The notes: generated by a model from the sequence alone, not told the origin. Numbered from the stretch's first letter, positions 1 to 15,185 are shown. The stretch: 64,000 nt of DNA from Lysobacteraceae bacterium SCN 69-320 (GCA_001725155.1 MEFP01000009.1:100294-164293), one strand, 5' to 3'. A program made the numbers and translations.

Positions 1-2631
1 GGCGCGCGTGCTGTGGCTGGACGCATCGACCGCGTCGAAGCCGCCCGACCGCGGCACGCCCGGCAGCGCGGCCGAGTAGTCCGTGAAGCCGTAGGGATTC
101 GCGCCGGGCAGGTTGAACGGTCCGCCGAGCGGATGCGCGAACCGGATGCGGTGCAGCTTGCCCCAGCGGTAGTCCGACAGGGTGGTCGAGCCGGCGAAGG
201 CCGCGGCGAAATCGGCGCTGGCGAAGCGCGCGAGGCCGTCCTGCATGCTCTTGAGCAGCACGTAGTCGCGCGCATCTTCCGGCGTCGGCGGCGTGCCGAC
301 GCTGGCCGGCACGTTGAAGAAGCTCAGACCCGAGGCGCCCTTGCCGCGCAGCACGCTGAAGCTGTCGAGCAGGAACTTGAAGCCGGCATAGGCGTCGGAG
401 CTGCCCGGCAGCGCCGCGCCGAGGCCGACCTTGCTGACGGTCGCATCGACCGTGTTGCGGATCGCCTGCGAGCGCCAGATCGCGAACAGGCTGGCCGCGA
501 CGCTGGCGTCGACTTCCGCCGCGCTGGGCTCGGCCAGCGCATTCGGGTTGTCGCCCGGGTCGAAGCCTTCGCGCAGGCCGGTCGGCGTGCTGAAGTTCCA
601 CTGCGCGATGCGCGTGACGGCCGCAGCGACGTTGGCGTCGGCAGCCAGCGCGGCCAGCGGCGCCCAGGCGCCGGCGGCCTTGGCCCGGTTCAGCGCGTTG
701 ACCAGATGCGGCGAGACGAGCTCGGCGTCCATGAGCTGGTTGTTGGCCTGCAGGTTCTTCATGTCGGCGACCGAGACCTTCTGGCCGCTGGCCACGAGCG
801 CGGCGAGCTTGCGGTCGATGCGCCCCTGGCGATAGGCCGAGTATTTGAAGTTGAGGTAGTACAGGCCGCCGCCCGGACGCACCTGGTTCAGCGGGTTGTT
901 GTCCAGGGTCGTGCCGACCGGATCGTTGTTCGCGTTGGAGAACCAGCCCTTGGCCGGATTGACGAGCTGCGGCATTTCCGCGGCCGGCAGGATCTCGAAC
1001 GGCACGGCCTGATTCGCCTCGCGCGTCTTCAGCGGCATCCAGTCGTGCTTGAGCGTGCCGGAGCCGTCGCGGATCAGCCAGGGCGGACGGCCGCCGTCGG
1101 CGGTGTTCAGGGTCTGCAGGTCCGTGCGCAGCGGCAGTTCGGCGCTCGTGAAATAGCCGATGTTGCCGTCGACGTCGGCGTAGGCGAAGTTCTGCGAGCC
1201 CACGTCGAAATAGCTCAGCGCCTGCTGGAATTCGGCGAGGTTCTGCGCGCGATTGATGCGGCGGAAGGATTCGAGCTCGCCGGTCGCGCCCCAGCCGGTA
1301 TAGGCCACCGACAGGCCGGTCGCGCCGGAGATCTGCACGATGGGCCCGCGGTTGCGCCGCGGCACGAGCACGGTGACCGCACCGTTGGTGTAGCCGATGC
1401 TGTTGTCGCGAACGAGGTTGTTGAGCTGACCGTCGCCGGTCTTGTTCACGTAGAAATTCTGGAACACCCATTCGACCGGCTCTTCCACGCCGCTGTGCAC
1501 GGTCGCATACGGCAGGCCGTAGCTGTTCAGGCGCAGGGTTTCCTGGAATACGTCGGTCACGTCCAGCGGGTTCGTCGTGGTGCCCCAGCAGATCCGGTCG
1601 TTGCAGCCCTGGATCACGCCGGGCGCGCCGGCCACGGTCACGCCGGTCACGTTGATCGCGGGACTGGTCGAGGACAGGTGCTGTTCGACGAACACCGACG
1701 GCAGCGCGAGGCTCAGGTGCGGGTCGTTGGACAGGATGGGCTTGCCGGTCGTGGTCAGGTTGCCCGAGACCACCCATTCGTTGGAGCCGGCGCGGTTCTC
1801 ACGCGGCTGCAGATGCGGGCCGATCAGCGGATGGTCGGCGATCTTGTCGCGGTAGGCGCGGGCCAGCTCCAGAGTGGTCGCATCGAGCAGGGCCACGTTG
1901 GTGCCCGCTTCGGTGTCGGCCTTGTCGCCGCCGGCAAGCAGCGCGCCGCCGGCCGGCGTGGCGGCCGCTATCGTCACGCGGTTGTCCGGCGGCGCCAGAC
2001 GATGGGTGTCGCCGAAATACAGCGCGGTGCCGTCGAAGCCGCCGGCCTGGCCGGCCTGCTGGTAGGCGCCGAGTTCCAGAGTGGTCTGGATGTCCAGATC
2101 GAACGACAGCTGGAACGCGAGCGCCTTGCCGATGACGATGCTGTCCACCGGCGACCAGGGTTCGATCTGGCTGATTTCCAGTGCCGCGTATTCCGGCGGC
2201 AGGCTCGGCGTCGTGCGCAGCCAGTAGTTCACGCCGTCGGCATAGGCCTTGAGCCAGCCGCGCGTGTCGTCGCTGGCCGCCTGCCAGGTCGCCCAGGCGG
2301 CGCGGCGCAGCCCCAGGGTGCGCGTCTGCACGTCGTTGGCCAGCGCCGGCTGGCCGAGCAGTTCGGCGATCGTGCCGCTGGCGCCGCGGCGGCTGTAGTC
2401 CATCTGGAAGAAGCGGTCGCGCGCATGCGCGTACCCCTGCAGGAAGGCCAGGTCGTGCTCGTTCTGCGCCTTGATCAGCGGGATGCCTTCGACGCCGACG
2501 GCGATGCTCGCCGCGGCCTTGAGTTCGGGCGCCTTGATCGGCTCGGCGGCCGCGGCGCCGGACAAGGCTGCGGCGACCGCGAACGCGAGAAGGCGGCGGC
2601 CGGGGCCGCGCGGCGCAGTGTTCTGTGACAT
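1..2631 (-). CDS. Penicillin acylase family (peptidase S45) protein, C-terminus beyond left edge
   Basis: Minus frame starting at ATG 2631 (MSQNTAPRGPGRRLLAFAVAAALSGAAAAEPIKAPELKA..., signal peptide) is open to position 1. Contains ENRAGSNEWVVSGNLTTTGKPILSNDPHLSL, the S45 autoprocessing site with Ser codon at 1783-1785. Absent from the ORF track because it runs off the edge. Confidence 0.92.
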   Translation of the reverse strand, partial: MSQNTAPRGPGRRLLAFAVAAALSGAAAAEPIKAPELKAAASIAVGVEGIPLIKAQNEHDLAFLQGYAHARDRFFQMDYSRRGASGTIAELLGQPALANDVQTRTLGLRRAAWATWQAASDDTRGWLKAYADGVNYWLRTTPSLPPEYAALEISQIEPWSPVDSIVIGKALAFQLSFDLDIQTTLELGAYQQAGQAGGFDGTALYFGDTHRLAPPDNRVTIAAATPAGGALLAGGDKADTEAGTNVALLDATTLELARAYRDKIADHPLIGPHLQPRENRAGSNEWVVSGNLTTTGKPILSNDPHLSLALPSVFVEQHLSSTSPAINVTGVTVAGAPGVIQGCNDRICWGTTTNPLDVTDVFQETLRLNSYGLPYATVHSGVEEPVEWVFQNFYVNKTGDGQLNNLVRDNSIGYTNGAVTVLVPRRNRGPIVQISGATGLSVAYTGWGATGELESFRRINRAQNLAEFQQALSYFDVGSQNFAYADVDGNIGYFTSAELPLRTDLQTLNTADGGRPPWLIRDGSGTLKHDWMPLKTREANQAVPFEILPAAEMPQLVNPAKGWFSNANNDPVGTTLDNNPLNQVRPGGGLYYLNFKYSAYRQGRIDRKLAALVASGQKVSVADMKNLQANNQLMDAELVSPHLVNALNRAKAAGAWAPLAALAADANVAAAVTRIAQWNFSTPTGLREGFDPGDNPNALAEPSAAEVDASVAASLFAIWRSQAIRNTVDATVSKVGLGAALPGSSDAYAGFKFLLDSFSVLRGKGASGLSFFNVPASVGTPPTPEDARDYVLLKSMQDGLARFASADFAAAFAGSTTLSDYRWGKLHRIRFAHPLGGPFNLPGANPYGFTDYSAALPGVPRSGGFDAVDASSHSTRA

Positions 2632-2843
2632 GAGCTGTTCTCCCTGTTGACCGCATGCGCGAGGGGCCGCGGGCGGCGAACCCGCAGCGTATACGTCGGC
2701 AACCGCAGGGGCATTCGGCGCTGCAACACGAACGTTCGACTGAGGCGGCCCGGACCGCACCGGCGTGCTTGCGCCGGCAGCCCTGTCAAGCCTTGCCGCT
2801 CGCGCGGCCTGCCCTTACGCTGCTCCGCCGGGCCCGCATCCTC

Positions 2844-6404
<3,561 letters not shown>

Positions 6405-6486
6405 GCGCCAGCCGCGAACCCCCGGAGCAACAGGCCGGGCCGCCGAGCCGCTATACTGCGCGCCTTTGTCCGTACCAGCCGCACGA

Positions 6487-7446
<960 letters not shown>

Positions 7447-7542
7447 GCGGCGCACGCATTCCTAAACCCGCGCTGAGCGGGACTGTTCGCCCCGCGCGCA
7501 CGGCGTCGTTCCGAGCCGCGTCTTGTCAGCGGGAACACCCTC

Positions 7543-10179
7543 ATGTGCAGTTCGAAAGCCTTGCGTCGGCTCGTGCCGCTGACGCTCGCGCTCGCGGCCG
7601 TTCCGGCCGCAGCAAACACCTACACGGTCACGACCATCGCCGACAGCGGCGCCGGTTCGCTGCGCGCGGCCATCACGAGCGCCAACGCCAATCCCGGCAG
7701 CGACACGATCACGTTCGCGATCGGCAGCGGTCCGCGCACCTTGGCGCCCGCCGCGCCGCTGCCGCCGCTGACCGATGCCGTCATCATCGACGCGACCACC
7801 CAGCCCGGCTGGAGCGGCACGCCGCTGATCCGGCTCGACGGCGTCAACGCCGGCACTGCCAGCGACGCCGTCGGCCTGCGCCTGCTCGGCGGAGCGAGCA
7901 GCGTGCGCGGCCTGATCGTCGTGCGCTTCGCGCGCATCGGCATCGAACTCGGCGGCGCAGGCGGGCACGAAGTCTATGCCAGTTACATCGGCACCGACGG
8001 GACGACCGCGCTGGGCAGCCAGACCGGCGTCAACGTCATGAACGGCAGCGACGAGAACCTGATCGGCCGCAGCGGCGCCGGCAACGGCAACGTGATTTCC
8101 GGCAACGCCACCGGCGTGCTGATCGGCGACGCGCTGGGCACTGCGCTCAACAACAACTACATCGGCACCAACGCCGCCGGCACCGCGGCCGTGCCCAACA
8201 GCTATGCCGGCGTGCGCGACTTCGGCTGGGCCAGCAAGATCGGCGCCGGCAACGCTACGACGCGCAACGTGATTTCGGGCAACGGCCGCTTCGGCGTCGC
8301 GCTCGACGGCGGCGGCGGCGCGCTCGTGCGCGGCAACTACCTCGGACTGAATGCGGCCGGCACGGCCGCCGTCGGCAACGGCGAGACAGGCGTCACGATC
8401 ACGGCGCCCAATGCGCTGATCGGCGGCGTCAGCATCAGCGCGCGCAACGTGATCTCCGGCAACGCCGATGCGGTGCTCGTCAAGGGTGACGGCGCGGAGC
8501 TGTACAACAACCGCATCGGCACGACGCCCGACGGCCTGCAGGCCATTGCCAACACCGGCTACGCGCTGCGCGTGCTCGGCGGCAGCGACCTCAAGTTCGG
8601 CCGTGCCGGCGCCGGCAACCTCGTCTCCGGCAACGGCCGCGGCATCAGTCTGGAGTACGGCAGCCAGGCCGTGCTGCAAGGCAATGTCGTCGGTCTCAAC
8701 GCGCTGCAGAACCAGGCCCTGCCGAACGGGACCTACGGCGGCATCGGCATCCGGACCACGGGCAATCGCATCGGCGGCAGCGCCGCAGACGAAGGCAATG
8801 TCGTGGCGGGCAACGACAGCGGCGTCACGCTCTACGAGGGCGCGGCCGGCAACCGCATCGAAGGCAACTTCCTCGGCGTCAACGCGAACCTGAGCGCGAC
8901 CTTCGGCAACGGCTATGCCAACGTGATGATCTACGACGGTTCCGACAACGTCATCGGCGGCACGGCGCCCGGCGCCGGCAACGTCATCAGCGGCTCGTAT
9001 GCGGCCGGCATCTTCCAGTATCTCGGCCTGCGCAACGCGATCCTGGGCAACCGCATCTTCGGCAACGGCCGTCTCGACATCGAACAGCTGCCGCTGGGAC
9101 CGACGCCGAACGATGCCGGCGATGCGGACCACGGTCCCGACGACGGCCAGAACTGGCCGGTGCTGACGTCGGCCCTCGCCGCCGGCGGCACCCTGGCGCT
9201 GTCGGGCAGCCTGAACTCCCGGGCTGACACCGACTACCGCATCGAGTTCTTCCATTCCGCAGCCTGCCACCCCTCGGGCATCGGCGGCGGCGAAACCCTG
9301 CTCGGCGCCGCGACGGTACACAGCGATGCCGCGGGCCTGGCGGCGATCGCCGCGAGCTTCGCGAGCGCCGCGACCGCCGGCGTGGTCACGGCCACGGCGA
9401 CAGACGCCGACGGCAACACGTCGGAGTTCTCGCCGTGCGTCGCCGTCGGCGCACCCGGCGCCGGCGAATTCTCCATCTGGCGCGACCCGGTGCTGGCCTA
9501 CGAAGACGACCCGCAGCTCAGGATCGCGGTGGTGCGCTCGCACGGCTTCGCCGGCAGCGCCAGCGTGCGCTTCGCGACGGTGAACGGCAGCGCCGCTGCG
9601 CCCGGCGATTTCGCCGCCGTCGATACCACCCTGAACTTCTCTCCGGGCGAAGCGCTGAAGATCGTGACCGTGCCGCTGGTGCTCGACCAAGTGGCCGAAG
9701 GCAGCGAGACGTTCCGCGCGAAACTGCAGAACCCCGGCAACGGCGCGACGCTCGGCGCGCGCGCCGATGTGGAGGTCAGCCTGTTCGACCACAGCGCAGC
9801 CTATCCTTTCGTGCGCATCGGCGATGCCGCCGTCAGCGAACCTGCCGTCGGCCAGACCCTGGCCACGTTCGCCGTGTCCCTGTCGGGAACCGACCACCCG
9901 GTCAATCTCGACGTCCAGACGGTCGATGCGACGGCGCGCGCCGGACTGGACTATGTCCCGACCCAGGCGCTGCTGACTTTCCTGCCCGGCGAGACCAGCA
10001 AGACCTTCAGCGTGCCGGTGCTCGCCGACAATCTGGCGGAAGGCGACGAGGTGTTCTACGTCAAGGTCGCCGGCCACGACGGCAGCGCGTTCATTGCCGA
10101 CGATCTCGACGGCGAAGGCACGATACGCAATACCGGCGGCAGCGACCGGATCTTCGCCGACGGGTTCCAGACCCCCTGA
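7543..10179 (+). CDS. Secreted right-handed beta-helix protein with two Calx-beta-like domains and C-terminal IFADGF motif
   Basis: Signal peptide; NTYTVTTIADSGAGSLRAAITSANANPGSDTITF start; repeated NVISGN / GNYLGLNAAGTAAVGN rungs; two Calx-beta-like domains; ends GSDRIFADGFQTP. Confidence 0.85.
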   Translation: MCSSKALRRLVPLTLALAAVPAAANTYTVTTIADSGAGSLRAAITSANANPGSDTITFAIGSGPRTLAPAAPLPPLTDAVIIDATTQPGWSGTPLIRLDGVNAGTASDAVGLRLLGGASSVRGLIVVRFARIGIELGGAGGHEVYASYIGTDGTTALGSQTGVNVMNGSDENLIGRSGAGNGNVISGNATGVLIGDALGTALNNNYIGTNAAGTAAVPNSYAGVRDFGWASKIGAGNATTRNVISGNGRFGVALDGGGGALVRGNYLGLNAAGTAAVGNGETGVTITAPNALIGGVSISARNVISGNADAVLVKGDGAELYNNRIGTTPDGLQAIANTGYALRVLGGSDLKFGRAGAGNLVSGNGRGISLEYGSQAVLQGNVVGLNALQNQALPNGTYGGIGIRTTGNRIGGSAADEGNVVAGNDSGVTLYEGAAGNRIEGNFLGVNANLSATFGNGYANVMIYDGSDNVIGGTAPGAGNVISGSYAAGIFQYLGLRNAILGNRIFGNGRLDIEQLPLGPTPNDAGDADHGPDDGQNWPVLTSALAAGGTLALSGSLNSRADTDYRIEFFHSAACHPSGIGGGETLLGAATVHSDAAGLAAIAASFASAATAGVVTATATDADGNTSEFSPCVAVGAPGAGEFSIWRDPVLAYEDDPQLRIAVVRSHGFAGSASVRFATVNGSAAAPGDFAAVDTTLNFSPGEALKIVTVPLVLDQVAEGSETFRAKLQNPGNGATLGARADVEVSLFDHSAAYPFVRIGDAAVSEPAVGQTLATFAVSLSGTDHPVNLDVQTVDATARAGLDYVPTQALLTFLPGETSKTFSVPVLADNLAEGDEVFYVKVAGHDGSAFIADDLDGEGTIRNTGGSDRIFADGFQTP

Positions 10180-10209
10180 ACTCCCCGCGTTTTCTGGCAC
10201 GATGGCGGC

Positions 10210-11505
10210 ATGGATGCCGTCAGCGATACCTTGCGCCGCGCGCTGCAGACCCTGCCGCCCGGCGCGCTCTGCGTCGGCTACAGCGGCGGTCTGGATTCCA
10301 GCGTGCTGCTGCATGCGCTGGCCGCGCTGCCCGAGGCGCGCGCGCGCGGCCTGTCGGCGATCCACGTCGATCACGGCCTGCAGGAGCACAGCGCCGACTG
10401 GGCGCAGCATTGCCAGCGAATCGCGGTCTCCCTGCAACTGCCGCTGCGCGTCGTGCGCGTCGCGGTCGTACGTGCCGGCGGCGACGGCCTCGAAGCCGCC
10501 GCCCGCGCGGCACGCATGGCCGCGTTCGACCGGCACCTGCCGCCGGGCAGCGTACTTGCGCTGGCACATCATGCGGACGACCAGACCGAAACCGTGCTGC
10601 TCAAGCTGCTGCGCGGCGCCGGCCCGGAAGGCCTGCGCGGCATGCGGCCGCTGCGCCGCCTCGGCGCGAACCGGCTCTGGCGTCCGCTGCTGACGCTGCC
10701 GCGCGCGGCGCTGCAGCGCTATGCGGGCGCGCAGGCGCTGCAGTGGGTGGACGATCCGAGCAACCTCGACGCGCGCCATGCGCGCAACTTCCTGCGCAAC
10801 AGCGTGCTGCCGCTGCTGCGCACGCGCTGGCCGCGCCTGGACGTCGCCGTCGGTCACAGCGCGCGCTGGCTCGACGCCGCGGCCGAACAGCTGGCCGCCG
10901 ATGCGGCCGTCGCGCTGGCGCAGATCCAGGGCCTGGATCCGGCCACGCTGGACGCCGAAGGCTGGCTGGCCCTGAGTACCGCGCTGCGCCCGCTCGTGCT
11001 GCGCCGCTGGCTGCAGGACCTCGGCCTGCCACCGCCAGAACATGTACACATTGATCAATTGCAGCGGCAGCTGCAGCAGGCCCAGGACGACCGCAACCCC
11101 TGCGTGAGCTGGGCCGGCGCCGAGCTGCGCCGCTATCGCGACCGGCTGTACGCGCTGGCGCCGCAAGCCGCGCCCGCGCCCGACTGGCAGGCCGACTGGG
11201 ACGGCTGCAGCCCGTTGTCCCTGCCGGCCGGCTGCGGCCGCCTCGCCGCGGCCGTCGCGCCGGCCGGACGGTTGTCGCTGCACGTGCGCTTCCGCCGCGG
11301 TGGCGAACGTCTGCGGCCGCACGGCGACACGCATACGCGCGAACTGCGCGACCTGCTGCAGCAGGCCGGCGTGCCGCCGTGGCAGCGCGGGCGCCTGCCG
11401 CTGATCTATGCCGGGGGCGAACTGCTGGCCGTGGCCGACCTCTGGCATACGGCCCAGGCCGAAGCCCTGCTCGGCGGCCCGCTGCGCTACGAGCCAGCCG
11501 TGTGA
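10210..11505 (+). CDS. tilS: tRNA(Ile)-lysidine synthase
   Basis: PP-loop VGYSGGLDSSVLLHAL; HVDHGLQEHSADWAQHC; LALAHHADDQTETVLLKLLRG. Confidence 0.95.
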   Translation: MDAVSDTLRRALQTLPPGALCVGYSGGLDSSVLLHALAALPEARARGLSAIHVDHGLQEHSADWAQHCQRIAVSLQLPLRVVRVAVVRAGGDGLEAAARAARMAAFDRHLPPGSVLALAHHADDQTETVLLKLLRGAGPEGLRGMRPLRRLGANRLWRPLLTLPRAALQRYAGAQALQWVDDPSNLDARHARNFLRNSVLPLLRTRWPRLDVAVGHSARWLDAAAEQLAADAAVALAQIQGLDPATLDAEGWLALSTALRPLVLRRWLQDLGLPPPEHVHIDQLQRQLQQAQDDRNPCVSWAGAELRRYRDRLYALAPQAAPAPDWQADWDGCSPLSLPAGCGRLAAAVAPAGRLSLHVRFRRGGERLRPHGDTHTRELRDLLQQAGVPPWQRGRLPLIYAGGELLAVADLWHTAQAEALLGGPLRYEPAV

Positions 11506-11598
11506 AACCGGTCGACATCGCGCTTTCCAGCCTGTCCGCATGCCCCGACGGCGATTTCTCAATTGACCCGCCCGAATCAACACGCTAGCTTTCGCGCC

Positions 11599-11853
11599 AT
11601 GTCCAATGCCGCCATTCAAACGCCCGACCAGATCGTCGACTTCGAGAAGTCGCTGGACGAGCTCGAACAGCTCGTCGCCCGCATGGAACACGGCGATCTG
11701 AGTCTCGACGATTCGCTGGCCTCGTTTGAACGCGGCGTCGCGCTCTACCGCAACTGCCAGAGCGCACTGGAACAGGCGGAACTCCGCGTCCGCCTGCTGC
11801 TGGACCCGACCGATCCGGATTCCGCCGCGCCGTTCCAGCCCGAAATGCCTTGA
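11599..11853 (+). CDS. xseB: Exodeoxyribonuclease VII small subunit
   Basis: VDFEKSLDELEQLVARMEHGDLSLDDSLASFERGVALYRNCQSALEQAELRV; stop overlaps ispA start. Confidence 0.95.
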   Translation: MSNAAIQTPDQIVDFEKSLDELEQLVARMEHGDLSLDDSLASFERGVALYRNCQSALEQAELRVRLLLDPTDPDSAAPFQPEMP

Positions 11854-12761
11854 TGACTGCCCAGGCCGTGACGGCCCTTTCCGCCGGGCTGCTGGCCTAT
11901 TCCGACCGCGCCGAAGCCCAGCTCGCGCACTTTCTGCCTCCCGAAGACCAGATGCCGATCGAACTGCATCGCGCGATGCGCTATGCGGTGCTCGGCGGCG
12001 GCAAGCGCCTGCGCCCACTGCTGGTCTACGCGACCGGCCGCGCCCTCGGCGCTGCCGCCGAGGCGCTGGATGCGGCGGCCGCCGCGGTCGAGATCATCCA
12101 CGCCTATTCGCTGGTGCACGACGACCTGCCGGCGATGGACGACGACGCGCTGCGCCGCGGCCGGCCGACCTGCCATATCGCGTTCGGCGAAGCCATGGCC
12201 ATACTCGCCGGCGACGCACTGCAGGCGCTCGCGTTCGAACTGCTGGCCGCCGACACGGCGCTGACCGTCGATGCGCACGTGCGGCTGGAGATGCTGCGCG
12301 TGCTCGGCGCGGCCTGCGGCTCGCACGGCATGGCCGGCGGACAGGCCCTGGATCTGGCCGCGGTGGGCCAGCGCCTCGACGCCGTCGCGCTGGAACGCAT
12401 GCACAGCCACAAGACCGGCGCGCTGATCCGCGCCTCGGTACGCCTGGGTGCGCTGGCCGCCGGCTGCACCGACGCCGCCGCGCTGGACGCCCTGGAACGC
12501 TACGGCCACTGCATAGGCCTGGCCTTCCAGATTCGCGACGACATCCTCGACATCGAGGGCGAAAGCCACGTCATCGGCAAGACCGCCGGCAAGGATGTGG
12601 CCAACGACAAGCCGACCTACCCGGCCATCCACGGCCTGGCCGAATCGCGCCGGCTGCTGGCCGCGCTGACCGACGAGGCGACCGCCGCGCTGGACCGCAT
12701 CGACGCGCCGACCGGCGAGCTCGCGCAGATCGCACACTTCGTCGCCGAACGGCTGTCCTGA
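11853..12761 (+). CDS. ispA: Polyprenyl (farnesyl/geranyl) diphosphate synthase
   Basis: LGGGKRLRPLLVYATG; first Asp-rich motif LVHDDLPAMDDD; second DDILD; overlaps xseB by ATGA-type junction. Confidence 0.95.
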   Translation: MTAQAVTALSAGLLAYSDRAEAQLAHFLPPEDQMPIELHRAMRYAVLGGGKRLRPLLVYATGRALGAAAEALDAAAAAVEIIHAYSLVHDDLPAMDDDALRRGRPTCHIAFGEAMAILAGDALQALAFELLAADTALTVDAHVRLEMLRVLGAACGSHGMAGGQALDLAAVGQRLDAVALERMHSHKTGALIRASVRLGALAAGCTDAAALDALERYGHCIGLAFQIRDDILDIEGESHVIGKTAGKDVANDKPTYPAIHGLAESRRLLAALTDEATAALDRIDAPTGELAQIAHFVAERLS

Positions 12762-12781
12762 AATCCGCACTCGCAAGATTC

Positions 12782-12815
12782 GGCCCGCAGCGCTGACCAG
12801 GCAGCGCCGCGGGCC
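12782..12815. terminator. Candidate bidirectional hairpin terminator between convergent ispA and DUF4870 gene
   Basis: GGCCCGCAGCGCTG / CAGCGCCGCGGGCC inverted repeat (one mismatch), 6-nt loop; no strong U-tract. Confidence 0.45.
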
Positions 12816-12827
12816 GCAACGGCGTGC

Positions 12828-13286
12828 TTACTTGATCAGACGCAGGGTCAGCGGATAGCGGTAGCTGACGCCTTCGCTGCTCTTGATCGCCGCGATCACG
12901 GTGAACACGAGCCAGGCCACGCTGACCGCGAGGCCGACCGGCAGGGCCAGGATGAGGCCGATGCCGAACGTGATGACGCTCAGCACGATCAGCGCGACGC
13001 CGACGATCGCGATCGTGATGTTGAAGTTCAGCGCTTCCTTGCCCTGGTCGTCGACGAAGGGCATGGTTTCCTTCTTGATCAGCCAGATCACGAGCGGGCC
13101 GATGAAGACGCCGACGCCGCCGGTCAGCAGCGCGCCGAGCAGCGACGACAGGTGCGCGAACATGGCCCACTGACGTTCTTCCGAACCGGGACCGCTGCCG
13201 GCCAGCGGCTCCGTCGACGCGGGCGGGGGCGGCGGCGGCAGATCGGAAGGGGGCAGACTGCCGGGATCGTTGATCGGTGTGTTCAT
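12828..13286 (-). CDS. DUF4870 domain-containing membrane protein
   Basis: EERQWAMFAHLSSLLGAL...GPLVIWLIKKETMPFVDDQGKEALNFNITI. Confidence 0.88.
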   Translation of the reverse strand: MNTPINDPGSLPPSDLPPPPPPASTEPLAGSGPGSEERQWAMFAHLSSLLGALLTGGVGVFIGPLVIWLIKKETMPFVDDQGKEALNFNITIAIVGVALIVLSVITFGIGLILALPVGLAVSVAWLVFTVIAAIKSSEGVSYRYPLTLRLIK

Positions 13287-13392
13287 GGTGCTCTCCTCTC
13301 CTCTGCGTTGCTGCAGTGTGGAATCACGATCGCCGCGGGCGAGCGTGGAATCAAGCGCTACAGGTCAGGGATTGCATTCGCCGCCCCTGCCT

Positions 13393-13749
13393 CTATTTCG
13401 GCCGTCGCGCCTTTTGCCCCGCACCGGCTTGCAGCGGCGCCGCGCAATGCACACAGGCCACCGCCCGCGCCGGGCTGCGCCGGCCGCAGGCAGGACACTG
13501 CCGCTCCGGCAGCGGCAACAGGAACGAGACGAGCCAGCCCAGCGGCCCCAGCGCTGCTGCGAGCGCGACGTCGCGCCAGAACGTGCCGCGGCGCCAGCCG
13601 ATCAGGCCGCCGACCGCCATGCAGGCCAGGGTCAGCCAGAACAGCAGCCACCAGTCGACCAGTCCCATGATGCGCAGGAACAGCTGCAGCGACGCGTCGG
13701 GCGCGTCCGGGTCCATGCCCTGCATCAGCCGTTCCAGCCACGCATCCAT
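13393..13749 (-). CDS. Small membrane protein with C-terminal zinc-ribbon-like CPAC...CVHC motif
   Basis: Hydrophobic segments followed by QCPACGRRSPARAVACVHCAAP. Confidence 0.7.
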   Translation of the reverse strand: MDAWLERLMQGMDPDAPDASLQLFLRIMGLVDWWLLFWLTLACMAVGGLIGWRRGTFWRDVALAAALGPLGWLVSFLLPLPERQCPACGRRSPARAVACVHCAAPLQAGAGQKARRPK

Positions 13750-13781
13750 CGCCTACTCCCGCAAGCACCGGCGACGCCGGC

Positions 13782-15185
13782 TCAGGCGCCGGCGCGCTTG
13801 AGCGCCTCCTCGACACGGCTCAGCGCACGCGCCTGGCCAGCCAGATAGACCGTCTGGTCGATGGCCGGCGAGACCTGCGTGCCGGTCATCGCCACGCGCA
13901 GCGGCTGCGCGACCTTGCCCATGCCCTCGCCGATCGCCGCGGCGGCGGCTTCGATCGCCGCATGCACGTTTTCCACCTTCCACTCGGTCAGCGCTGCCAG
14001 CGAGGCATGCACGGCCTTGAGCGCCGGCACGGCCGTCGGCGTGGTCAGATGCTTGGTCACGGCAGCCTCGTCCCAGCTCGGAATCGGACCGAACCAGATC
14101 GCCGCCTTCTCGGCCAGTTCCTTCAAGGTGCGACAGCGCTCGCGCAGCGCGACGATGAGGTCGGCCGGCGCCGGGCCGGTCGCCAGATCGTAGCCGCAGG
14201 CGTCCAGATGCCACTGCAGATGCGGCACGAGACTGTCCGGATCGTCGTTCTTGAGGTACTGCTGGTTCAGCCAGGACAGCTTCTCCAGATCGAAGCGCGC
14301 GGCCGAATGGTTCACATCGGCGACGTCGAACAGCGCGATCATCTGCTCGCGCGAGAAGATTTCCTGGTCGCCGTGGGACCAGCCCAGACGCACGAGATAG
14401 TTCAGCAGCGCATGCGGCAGGAAGCCATCGTCGCGGTACTGCATGACGCTGACCGCGCCGTGACGCTTGGACAGCTTCTGGCCGTCGGCGCCGAGGATCA
14501 TCGGCAGATGCGCGAAGGTCGGCGCGGTGGCGTTCAGCGCGTTGTAGATGTTGATCTGACGCGGCGTGTTGTTGACGTGGTCGTCGCCGCGGATCACATC
14601 GCTGATCTTCATGTCGATGTCGTCGACGACGACGGCGAAGTTGTAGGTCGGAAAGCCGTCGGAGCGGAAGATCACGAGGTCGTCGAGTTCCTCGTTGCTC
14701 CATTCGATGCGGCCCTTGACCTTGTCGTGGAACACGACCGACCCCGCGATCGGGTTCTTGAAGCGGATGACCCGGTTCGGGTCCTCGCGCAGCGGCTCGT
14801 TGCGCTCGCGGTAGTGGCCGTTGTAGCGCGGCTTGATGTTGGCGGCCATCTGCGCGGCGCGCGTGGCTTCGAGCTCTTCCTTGGTCTCGTAGGCGTAATA
14901 GGCCTTGCCGGCGCGGACCAGTTCTTCGGCGACCTGGCGATAGCGCTCCATGCGCAGGGTCTGATAGTACGGACCTTCGTCATGGCCGAGCTGCAGCCAC
15001 TGCATGCCGTCGAGAATCGCCTGCACCGCCGCTTCGGTCGAGCGTTCGCGATCGGTGTCCTCGATGCGCAGGATGAATTCGCCGCCGCGGTGCTTCGCCT
15101 CCAGCCAGCAGTACAGCGCGGTGCGTGCGCCGCCGATATGGAGATAGCCGGTAGGACTCGGAGCGAAACGGGTACGAACGGTCAT
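13782..15185 (-). CDS. gltX: Glutamyl-tRNA synthetase
   Basis: [39 protein letters not shown]. Start at internal Met 15185. Confidence 0.97.
   Translation of the reverse strand: MTVRTRFAPSPTGYLHIGGARTALYCWLEAKHRGGEFILRIEDTDRERSTEAAVQAILDGMQWLQLGHDEGPYYQTLRMERYRQVAEELVRAGKAYYAYETKEELEATRAAQMAANIKPRYNGHYRERNEPLREDPNRVIRFKNPIAGSVVFHDKVKGRIEWSNEELDDLVIFRSDGFPTYNFAVVVDDIDMKISDVIRGDDHVNNTPRQINIYNALNATAPTFAHLPMILGADGQKLSKRHGAVSVMQYRDDGFLPHALLNYLVRLGWSHGDQEIFSREQMIALFDVADVNHSAARFDLEKLSWLNQQYLKNDDPDSLVPHLQWHLDACGYDLATGPAPADLIVALRERCRTLKELAEKAAIWFGPIPSWDEAAVTKHLTTPTAVPALKAVHASLAALTEWKVENVHAAIEAAAAAIGEGMGKVAQPLRVAMTGTQVSPAIDQTVYLAGQARALSRVEEALKRAGA

Noticed and set aside
13-2628. 871-aa + strand ORF
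   Set aside because: Antisense to the penicillin acylase gene, which has signal peptide and S45 motifs.
7462-12018. 1518-aa minus-strand ORF
   Set aside because: Antisense to the beta-helix gene, tilS, xseB and the start of ispA, all with recognisable motifs on +.
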